Positions 55,592 through 64,000 of a stretch of DNA of 64,000 bases are shown here, piece by piece. The notes beneath the pieces are model-generated. The model saw only the letters and a list, made by a program, of their open reading frames with translations, was not told where the DNA came from and searched no databases. The position numbers and the translations under genes were made by a program. Source of the DNA: Cerrena zonata (Eukaryota; Basidiomycota; Agaricomycetes; Polyporales; Cerrenaceae); assembly GCA_038087015.1 (NCBI GenBank), contig JASBNA010000029.1:62001-126000 (forward strand), in the 5' to 3' direction. The number at the start of each line of letters is the position of its first letter. The first letter of the stretch is position 1.

Positions 55592-57740
55592 ATGCCTGAA
55601 TATAATACCTCTCGCCCTACCTCTCATAATCAGTATGAGGATGACAGTTATGCAGAGTCCAGCACTCTACTGGATACTGAAGCTTCAACCCAAGAACTAC
55701 CCTCACGTGAGTGACTGGCCAGCGCGACGTTCTAGAGAATGCCAACGTTCTCTTTCCAGTAACCTCTCGATCAGTACATTGATGCGCCGAATGCTAATAT
55801 GTTCTGTCGACTCCAGATAGCCGTAGTTTATTGCGACGACTAGGATTCTCTTTCTTTCTTTTTGGTTTGATCAACAATGGTAAGCAACTACAACCACATA
55901 CATATTCCCATGCCAGCATATTGACGACTTGCTTCTCAGTACTATACGTCATAATACTATCCGCTGCACTCGACCTAGTCCCTCCGTCAACACCAAAGGG
56001 TATCATACTCTTCTGTAATATATTCCCATCTCTATTAGCCAAGCTCGGATGGCCCTACATCCTCAAAGGCCGGATACGATATGCTCGTCGTCTTTATGGT
56101 TGCTGCCTTCTCAGCGTAACCGGGATGATAGTGAGTTCCGCAGCCGTCCCCGTTTCTCGTACCTACCCGCTCCTGACGATGTTGGCCCCGTAGGTGGTAG
56201 CGTTATTTGATACACTAATTATGAGGTTGCTTGGTATTTGCCTCGCATCATTCTCATCAGGTAAGTTGCTTTTCGATGATAGCCTATGACAGGAAACTGA
56301 AATCTGGTTTTCTTGACAAGGTTTGGGTGAACTCACGTTCTTGCAACTTTCCACGACCTATCATCCGCCTTCCGTAGGCGGCCACAGCGTGGGGTCCGTT
56401 CAATTCATTACGTATGACCTCATAATTTCAATTTAATCCCTGTAAAACAGATATTTCGCTTCGGGAACCGGTGCAGCAGGTCTATTCGGTGCATCCGTCT
56501 GGTGGCTTGTGCGAGGATTGGGTGTTCGCACCGGAGTTGGACTCTCATCTGTACGTTATACCCCTCATGTTCTTTCACACGAGGATTAACATGCATTCAC
56601 CGCGTTTAAGGTCATGCCGTTGGTTATCCCACTAACATTTCATCTACTGCTTCCTTCTTCCTCCGCGTTCGCGTCGGTAACGCTGTCTTCTGATGAAGAT
56701 CCAGAAGGCTCGCAAAGTGCTACTCCGTACACGGCCCTTCCAACCGACGATGTGTCTGAACCGGTCGCGGATGCGTTGATGTCGAAAGTTGCTGGTGGGT
56801 TGTCACCTAGTGATAAGTGGAGACTTGTGAAACCTTTGCTTCCGAAATATATGTTACCTCTGTGTATGTATATTGCTTTTTTACACGTTTCGAGAAAACT
56901 TACCTTTCTATTACAGTTGCTGTATATCTTGTGGGTCCAGTTTGACTATTGTGCTCAATAGTACTGATGACGACTAACAATTCCTTATAGCTAGAATATA
57001 CTATCAATCAGGTATGCGACTTTTCTTCCTTACATATTACGTACTTACTAACTCCATGATCAGGGCATAGCACCTACTCTTCTTTACCCTGTTCCTTCAC
57101 CAGAAGAATACTGGCTGCTAAGCCGCATAATTCATTCAATCCGAGATTATTATCCTCTATGGCAGGTACGTCTACGTGAACAAATCATACCATAGGAATA
57201 AAAATTGATGGTGATGTTTATTCTTGTCTTAATAGCTTGTATACCAAGCAACAGTATTCCTATCTCGCTCGTCTATTTCGTTCGGTTTGCCGCCTTTGCC
57301 GGCACGTTTCCTTCCCCTACCAGCTGTCTTGCAAGCAGCAGTCCTGACTGTACTCGCGCTTGAGTCTGCGCTAGGAATCTTTGATGGCACTTCGCAAGGG
57401 TTCAGTTTCACTCTCGTATTCTTCCTCATCAGTATTGAAGGAATATGTGGTGGCTTGGCTTAGTATGTCCCCTTCCTTTCATCCTAAGTTTGACAACCTC
57501 ACGTCTAACCTGTATCATCTCAGTGTCAACGTCTTCTACCATATAAACCAAGACCGACACGAAGCCCCCGCAAGTGATGACCCCGAACGAGCCAAACAAG
57601 AAAGGGAATTCAGGATCGGGTCGATAGGATTTTCCGACTCGACGGGTATCCTGCTGGCCTCGTTGGTTTCGATGCCTACGGAAGTCGAGTTGTGCAAGGC
57701 CCAGGTTGCTAGAGGTAAAATGTTCTGTAAGAGCTTGTAG
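55592..57740 (+). CDS. CLN3: CLN3/battenin (Btn1-type) lysosomal/vacuolar membrane protein
   Basis: Polytopic vacuolar membrane protein homologous to human battenin and yeast Btn1, linked to vacuolar pH and amino-acid balance. The start is ATG 55592 (MPEYNTSRPTSHNQYEDDSY), with a short acidic N terminus. The first intron joins ELPSHSRSLLRRLGFSFFLF to the family motif FGLINNVLYVIILSAALDLV. Then come GIILFCNIFPSLLAKLGWPY, LGICLASFSSGLGELTFLQL, VGYFASGTGAAGLFGASVWW, a hydrophilic loop (LSSDEDPEGSQSATPYTALP), LEYTINQGIAPTLLYPVP, YPLWQLVYQATVFLSRSSIS, VFFLISIEGICGGLAVNVFY and the conserved end SIGFSDSTGILLASLVSMPT, VELCKAQVARGKMFCKSL (TAG 57738). EYTINQG and the ISLE/ISIEG region are diagnostic. 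About eleven transmembrane helices are visible. Confidence 0.94.
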
Positions 57741-58163
57741 TGACCAGTGAGCATGGGTGGCGTCGTGTAGTAACGTTGGTCATGGTTACTCGGGCGGTAC
57801 TATCAGTGTCTATATATTGTATTTTATTTTTCATACGTAGTGTGTATGTCGTAATCCAAGAGAGTGAAGTTGAAGTTAGAAACAGACTACATTCAAATAT
57901 TATAGACTTGCTCACCATCTCTGTTAGAGTAATAAAGTCACAATCACATTTGATTCTGTTGTGAAGCAGAGCTAATTACTGAGACCGGTAAAGTGCCTGA
58001 ATTGCCGGAACCTTGCTGTACACCCGATCATCCTTCCCCAGGCTCCCCCGCACGGCAATTATGAGATCCCGGACGTCACTGATGATGCCCTCGCCAGTAG
58101 CTAAAGCTCTGTTTTCCACCACTACTTCGAAAGCTACTCCGACGTTGAAACATTGTAATTGAA
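57741..58163. other. Short intergenic region
   Basis: About 420 bp of A/T-rich sequence between CLN3 and the SDR gene. An ATG at 58051 lies upstream of the chosen SDR start but its frame closes quickly. No gene. Confidence 0.4.
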
Positions 58164-59732
58164 ATGGAGAATATCAACGAAGGTAAGTAAACTTCTAAGC
58201 TTGGGACTTTCCCTTCTAATACGTGTGATCTGCACTCGTTCATTAGATCTCACTTTCCCCGCACTTTTCGATGTCGCGGGGAAGATTGGTACGCATACCT
58301 TCGATTCCTAGGCCTATGTCTCTGTATTAATCATTCTTACTGTTATCCTGTGTAGCTGTGGTAACAGGTGGAGCATCAGGCATCGGCGCGATGATAGCTT
58401 CTGCTTTTGTTCAGAACGGAGCCACCGTTTACATTGCTTCACGAAAGGAGAAGCCCTTGAAGGAGGTACGGTTATTATTATTTCCTTCTGAGGTATTCAG
58501 TAATCACGTATGACCTTTGTGACACAGTTTTGCGAGGCCCTGAATCGCCGAGGTCCAGGAAGTTGCAGTTATGTCGTAGCAGACATCAGTGTAAGTCCCG
58601 TTACTATTATTCCCACTATAGAATGATGTTGACAATGGGGGGAAGTCTAAAGCGGGTTGTGATGCCCTTGGTGATGCTATTAAAGCGAAAGAGTCCAAAG
58701 TTCATATTCTCGTCAATAACTCGGGCAACACCTGGGGTGCACCTTATGAGAAGTAAGTCTATTCTGATTCGTGTTACCGGAGCCTCCCTCACAGGCTTTA
58801 TACAATAGCGTACCCGAAAAAGAAGGTTGGGATCGTGTGATGGAACTGAACGTAAAAAGTGTATTCTACCGTAAGTCACATAACACTTCAAGGGACGAGG
58901 CTCTCAAGTTCACATTTTGCTCTACCAGTCACAGTCGCGTAAGTCGTGCCTATTCAGATGACTTTGGAGTTGCATATACTCAAATTGATATGTAGATTGA
59001 CACCATTGCTCGCTAAGGATGCGACAAATGTAGACCCAGGACGAGTTATCATTGTCTCTTCTATCGCCTCATGTATAACAAACTCATTGGAGAGCGCACT
59101 CGCCAGTCCAGGAGATGGTCTCTGGAGTTGTACGTGTTTTCTTATAGAATCTTGCATTTACTCTGTGACCTAATGGATGGTTATAGATAACACTAGTAAA
59201 GCCGCTGTTAACCATTTGTCTGACCAATTGGCAGCCACGCTTGCTAAGAAGAATATCACGTATGTATCTCCCATGTTATAGACCTTTCCACCGTACTAAC
59301 CATTCCGTGCTGGTAGTGTAAACGCCATTCTACCCGGGTACGCTCGCTCTATCCTGTTTTCTTCCTCATATTAGAAAAATTGAATTATTATATTCCTAGA
59401 ATATTCCCATCACGAATGACAAAGTTCGGATACAAGTCACACGGAAACCTTATTGATGCTGGTCAACCGATGGGTATGCTTTCTATAGCTTTCCATGTTG
59501 AAAGGCATTACTGACAATCGACTCCAGGTCGAGCAGGACTACCACAAGATATGGCCGGTGTTGGTGAGTCTTCAATCTTCTGAGGGGTTTCCCCGAATGC
59601 GATATACTGACTACATCTTGCCTAGTTCTATTCCTGGCGAGCAAGGCAGGTGCACATATCTCTGGTGCAAAGATTCCTGTGGACGGTGGGGTTATCGTAT
59701 CGCTTTCAAGGCCCCCTCCACCTAAGTTGTGA
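58164..59732 (+). CDS. Short-chain dehydrogenase/reductase (3-oxoacyl-reductase-like)
   Basis: NAD(P)-dependent oxidoreductase with Rossmann fold. The start is the ATG at 58164 (MENINE, then intron), followed by LTFPALFDVAGKI, the nucleotide-binding AVVTGGASGIGAMIASAFVQ (TGxxxGIG), YIASRKEKPLKE, SYVVADIS (Asp for adenine), HILVNNSGNTWGAPYE (NNxG motif), GWDRVMELNVKSVFYLTVAL, RVIIVSSIASCI (catalytic Ser), the catalytic tetrad YNTSKAAVNHLSDQLAATLA (Y-x3-K), ITVNAILPGIFPSRMTKFG, GRAGLPQDMAG, VLFLASKAGAHISGAKIPVD and GGVIVSL. About ten small exons, typical for this gene group in Agaricomycetes. Similar fungal genes are often labelled rhamnolipid 3-oxoacyl-reductase by similarity alone; the true substrate is unknown. 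Stop TGA 59730-59732. All catalytic residues are present. Confidence 0.92.
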
Positions 59733-60466
59733 AAGTGAAGCATATCTTAACAATATGTATATCAATACCTAGTCTGTACATCTCATTGTTGTCGCTACGT
59801 ATCCCACGAATCAGCCGATGGAGTCATTAAACAGGTAGTATCAATATGGATAAGGCATAGATTTGTCACAGAGTACGATGTCCAGTATTCCACATTTTCC
59901 AGCCAAGGGGAGAGACGTCTGAAAGAATGTCCTACTATGGTATGCTGCTTATAATAATATGGTAAGATTAACAACGCACGGTGCTTTGTCTAAGAATTGT
60001 TGCTCAAATGTGCGATACAAGTGGGTAAATCCCTGTATTTCAAGTTCATCTGACCTGTGGGCAACTCAGTCTACAATCTTAAAGAAGAGCAGCCTAGATA
60101 CATACATATTCGTCACTGTATCTGCTCCATCTGACTGCGAAGCTGCTGGGGAATTAGTATTATAAAGTTATATGTTCCAGTTGAACCTCCTTGTTAAGAA
60201 TATGACGTAAGTCACGGTAGTTGAGGCAGGAGCTTCTGACGGGATCACACGGCCCGTTACGAGCGCCAAACTGAATTAACTCAGAGGCGCCGGTGAGCAT
60301 GTCTCAGAATATCATCCTGCTTTTGTTGTATTACATAAATGACGACCCATTCTTGTTGTTGTACTGATGATAGAATGGATGTTTTGGAAGTAGTTACACC
60401 CACTGGTATCCAGAACGACATCTGTGTCCCTCCCTATATCATCGATATACGTTCGCAATAACAACG
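59733..60466. other. Intergenic region, no gene seen
   Basis: About 730 bp between the SDR and F-box genes. Only short chance frames are present; the promoter of the F-box gene is expected in the right part. Confidence 0.4.
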
Positions 60467-62423
60467 ATGCCACCCAAACGAGCTTCCAGGGCCAATAAGC
60501 GCAAAACGGAACTTAGCCCCTTGTATGTTACACAGTGGTCCCTAATAGTCTCATTCCGATAATGAAGTAATCAGGCGTGATATTGCTAGATCTGCGCAGA
60601 AGCAGGTGCGTAATGCCAGGAAACACAGTGAAAATGTGTCGGAAAAAGTGGCAGGACGTCTGTACGCATTTGATTTGATCTGAGTGGTTGAGATGCTTAC
60701 TATCCAGTCTTTAGACCTTCTCGATTGCCCAAGGCTGGGGTGGAACAGGAGTCCTTAGACAACGCTCCGTAAGCAGCTAATTAATTAAATGGTTATAGAT
60801 GTTTAATCAAAGTATCATAACTAGTATCAGTAGCAGAACCAGAAGCAGGTGTAAGAAGCGAACTTTTGCGGATGACCGTGATACCATTGAGGCCGTGTAT
60901 GTACACTCATCGATCTATCCATCAGTCCTTCACTTATTCCTCTCTCCTTTACAGGACAGACCACGGCCAACATCGTAAGCCAGCGAAACGTAGGCGCACG
61001 AGTAATCCATCGAAACAAGAAACTATTGCAGGTTAGGATAAAATGTACTCAAACCTCATGCGTCTACTCACTGCCTCTCTAGAAGTAGCTCAGGGGGCCA
61101 AGGCCTTGTTACTCCCTGTGGAATTACACGGGCTTATTCTCGAGATGTTTTGGAAGCATGTCGACCTTGATGATCGGGAAATGTTTACAATGCGTTCCTG
61201 CGCATCAGTCTGTAAGGTGTGGCGGGCTGCTGCTCGAACCCATCTTTTCCGTTCCATCAAAATCCACTCGCGGGCCTCGCTGGAGAGATTAGCCTCACTC
61301 GTACGATCCGACTCCTCCATTGTGGGCTATATCCAGAAGGTTACATTACTGGGATATTCAGGAAACTGCAAGAGTGGATGGCTGTACGCTTTCCCTTCTT
61401 TGCTGGAGACACCTCTTCGGTCTCTCAGGACTCTGGAGATCCGCCATGTAAACATAGCCAAGCCACAAAAGAAAGATCTGCGCGCATACTGCGACTGGAT
61501 CCGCACACTCTCAGAATTGGCATCTGTCCGTCAGCTCTATATAGGACTGGTATCCATGTCCCCTAACGCGCTGACAGCGCTCGTACGCGCTTTCCCCCAC
61601 TTGACAAAAGTCTGGTTGGAGCAAACTTATTTCTCCCCCCTAAAGGATCGGGTGCCTCTTATAGACGAGTCAAGTCACGCAACAGACGCACCCCGCTTTC
61701 CTCCTGCTAACGATCGAACAATAGCCTATCCCATCCTCCATCCGCCTTCTGCGATATGTTCGCTCAAAGTTGACAACTTCGCATCTGACACCCCGTTCAA
61801 TTTCGACTGTCTGAAAGATTGTTTCATTCCCGAGTTTATATCCTCGAGCCTCACTACACTCGATTTAATGCCATCAGTTCACGTCGCGTCTGCGGGACGA
61901 ATAATTACTGCTGCCTCTCCTTCCCTGGACTTTCTACAATTACCCACTCAAGGAACATCGATATCTCAATGTGCGTAGTCAACCGGTGATTCCATGTCGC
62001 TTTTTCGCTGACATCAAACCCATAGTCAAAGCTGCGCTCGATTTATCGAAGCTGGTAAAGCTTAAAACGTTTTGCATATATTGCTTCGACGAGAATGAGA
62101 ACAAAAATGAGTTGGTGACTGCTCATCACCTCATCTCAGCCCTCAATGCACCAAATCTCGAAATCCTTTCTCTCATCATCTTTTATGATGCATCTGAAAG
62201 CGACAGCTTTCAACTGATTGATGAACACCTGGAGAGATTTACACATCTCAAAGAGTTTCGCGTGGAATATTTTTGGAATACCAGTGAAGCGTTTGACATC
62301 AGGAGGAGATATGCCGAGCAGAACTTCCCTCTAGCAGTAAAACGGGGGCTACTGCAAGTGAAGGTGCACGACATGAAAAATCTCCTGCCTTATCCTCTTC
62401 AAGTTAATCCGGGTACCTTATAG
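60467..62423 (+). CDS. F-box protein with leucine-rich C-terminal region
   Basis: Putative substrate adaptor of an SCF ubiquitin ligase. Several short basic exons come first (MPPKRASRANKRKTELSPL from ATG 60467; KPAKRRRTSNPSKQETIA), likely a nuclear-localisation region. An intron at about 61030-61080 joins ETIAE to VAQGAKALLLPVELHGLILE. The F-box runs LLLPVELHGLILEMFWKHVD, MFTMRSCASVCKVWRAAART, HLFRSIKIHSRASLERLASL, matching the fungal F-box pattern LP.El...I...........L..CslVC..W...... The rest is LRR-like (LRSLRTLEIRHVNI, SVRQLYIGLVSMSPNALTAL, LNAPNLEILSLIIFYDASES). A second intron (61967-62022) links the two large frames: LPTQGTSISQ is followed by FKAALDLSKLVKLKTF. Read without this intron, the gene looks frameshifted. 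Stop TAG 62421-62423. Substrate unknown. Confidence 0.87.
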
Positions 62424-62637
62424 CCCCCAATGCTCATCCCAACTAACTTCGAAATACGAGGGCTTCATTGATGCCACTAGATGATGTAAATACGTAACCG
62501 AATAAATACTATAACTCTTCCGAAGAGTGTGGCTAGCTATACAGTGGATATTGCTTTGAGTTTCTTCTGAGAGACTGAGACTGATGATTTGTTTTTATGA
62601 CTCGCTGAGTAGTTAAGCAGCTGGTGTGACATACAAA

Positions 62638-63345
62638 TTAATAAAGAAAAGACAAGACTGATTCGAGACTTACTTCACTGTCATCTATATCCTCGGCCTT
62701 GATGGGAATCAAACCTTCTAGAGTTGGGTGGAGGTCTGGTACGTCGACCTTCCCGCCGATAGTAGAGACTTGGCTTGTGACTCCCCTTTTCTCGGGCTTC
62801 GGCCTAGTAACTCGGTTCGATACCCGTCCAGAATTCTCCACTTCGGAACCTTCGATGTTCCCTCCTTGTGCGGTGTCACAATCAAACGGCGCAAACGGTT
62901 CCATCCAGGGATCGACGGATTCATATCTGTACATATCCCAACCATGGACCATACGTCTATGGTGCCTAAACTTTGACTGATTGAAGAGCTTGTTTCTGCA
63001 ATGGATCCACTCTCCGTTGTTTGAAATGGGGGCAGGGTATGGCTTGGACATCGGTACTACACAACCATGCGTTAAACATCGCGTTTAGTATACCACTCCA
63101 AGTAATCACTTACTGTGCGTACAGATGTACCTTCATCTCATTTTTACTGCCTGACGTCATTCCACAATCTGGCCAAGGACACCTGTTAGAATGAACGTCC
63201 ATGATGAGTATATGCTGTCTCTTTGTATGTTTGAACATACAATTCCTCCTGGTCATTGTCGCCTCCATGGACGTTCCGCAAATGCTTTCCAACGTTACTT
63301 CGGCTTATCTTCTTGGAACATAATGGACAATGTGAGTTTCCTTTT
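62638..63345 (-). CDS. C2H2 zinc-finger protein, 5' end uncertain
   Basis: Probable DNA-binding protein. From the 5' side on the minus strand: HCPLCSKKISRSNVGKHLRN followed by VHGGDND (finger 1, C-x2-C...H-x4-H); an intron about 63182-63240; CPWPDCGMTSGSKNEMKVHL (finger 2, C-x4-C...H); an intron about 63057-63114; then WIHCRNKLFNQSKFRHHRRM followed by VHGWDMYRYE (finger 3, weaker: the first Cys pair is incomplete in the model I can make). An acidic linker and tail follow (EDIDDSEVSLESVLSFLY), ending TAA at 62638, though a donor-like GTAAGT at about 62675 could lead to another exon. The first coding exon upstream of 63345 could not be fixed; an ATG near 63476 does not join in frame. Similar small zinc-finger genes are common in Agaricomycetes; the target is unknown. 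Confidence 0.68.
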
Positions 63346-64000
63346 CTAGATTGTTTCTAGTCAAGTCAATGCGTATTAGTAGATGTTACTGTGTAGTATA
63401 GCGCACCAGTTCTTACCACCATTTCGACCAGTCGAGTTGCGAAGAAACCAAATAACGTTTATAGGAAGAAGCCCCATAATTTCTTCGTATTGATACCTAC
63501 AGAGGGAGGTCAATGATGTGCCTTGGGTAAATTGCACGAGGGTTAGTGTCCTGAAGGTCGGAGATGGAACGTCGAGCGGTCAATGGGGACAACACAGCAT
63601 CCATGGAAACCTATTGTCAAAAGACCTAGAAAGAGATCGTATGTGAATCAGAAGATACAAGGTAACTGTCTTCCTTGTGCTCTACAGCGAGAGGGGCTAA
63701 TGCCACAACAGAGGATCGAACAAGCATTGACCTGGAGAAACGTTTTTAGAAGGAACAGGTTGGCCGCATTTGGTAAGGCGTGTATTCCATTGTCCAACCC
63801 ATGAGGCCTGAGGCCTCATGTTTTCTAACACCGACAATGATCAGGGCAGGCTATTATCACCTCCGTATGATGAGTGGCTCTATGAGGTGACCACCAGTGA
63901 GCAGCGAGGCCTTCCCCCGTATCCTTGAGCGACTCTGGTCGGTGCTGCCAGTGTGTGCGAAGCTGAAAGAAGACACCGGAACGGTTGAGTGTTCTGTAGC
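63346..64000. other. Unresolved right edge
   Basis: About 650 bp. It probably holds the first exon and promoter of the zinc-finger gene and the edge of the next locus. A plus-strand frame at 63583-63804 (73 codons, basic) has no family support. The exact palindrome at 63801-63819 is listed separately. Confidence 0.35.
63801..63819. repeat. Perfect 19-bp palindrome (9-bp arms, 1-nt centre)
   Basis: ATGAGGCCT-G-AGGCCTCAT reads the same on both strands around a single central base. It could be a dimeric factor site or a hairpin at the end of a transcript; nothing else in the window carries this word that I noticed. Confidence 0.8.

Overview
The window is nuclear DNA of a filamentous fungus, almost certainly a mushroom-forming basidiomycete (Agaricomycetes). 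The evidence is: dense short GT-AG introns (about 50-65 nt) in nearly every gene; lineage-typical families (KDZ transposase with a CxC2 zinc cluster, fungal TET/JBP oxygenase, two DUF6534-type seven-helix membrane proteins, a HET-domain protein, an unspecific-peroxygenase-type heme-thiolate peroxidase, a thaumatin-like protein); and conserved eukaryotic housekeeping genes (RTF1, SOF1/DCAF13, VWA8, VPS26, CLN3). I do not name a species. All exon-intron models were built by eye from splice signals and family similarity.

Positions 1-11.5 kb form a mobile-element island. In order they hold a minus-strand gene of unknown function cut by the window edge, a plus-strand gene with two tandem viroplasmin/RNase H1-N-like domains, a 516-residue TET/JBP 2-oxoglutarate/Fe(II) oxygenase, and a nearly complete KDZ transposase carrying one in-frame TGA. 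Three diverged copies of a roughly 200-bp unit follow the transposase. TET/JBP-KDZ linkage is a known feature of mushroom genomes; the viroplasmin-domain neighbour and the unknown gene may be further passengers.

Positions 11.5-21.3 kb are gene-poor and decayed, but hold two homologous DUF6534-type membrane protein genes in opposite orientation (14785 to 12958 on minus, 19442 to 21296 on plus). These genes share an unusual architecture of tiny exons, including a 10-nt exon in both. Between them lie a glutathione-transferase C-terminal fragment, a diverged duplicate of the upstream region of the second DUF6534 gene, and an intact APH-like kinase gene.

Positions 21.8-29.4 kb are a compact block: RTF1 and SOF1 diverge from one shared promoter region, then come a heme-thiolate peroxidase and, convergent to it, a thaumatin-like protein. 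Positions 30-35.5 kb hold one large minus-strand gene of unknown function. Positions 36-38 kb contain a LINE C-terminal remnant and a tandem duplication.

Positions 38.3-62.4 kb are mostly ordinary genes: an aryl-alcohol-dehydrogenase-type aldo/keto reductase, a HET-domain protein, VWA8, VPS26, a multi-helix membrane protein with a long Ser/Pro-rich tail, CLN3/battenin, a short-chain dehydrogenase and an F-box protein. The window closes with a minus-strand C2H2 zinc-finger gene and an exact 19-bp palindrome. No CRISPR array, rRNA or convincing tRNA was seen.
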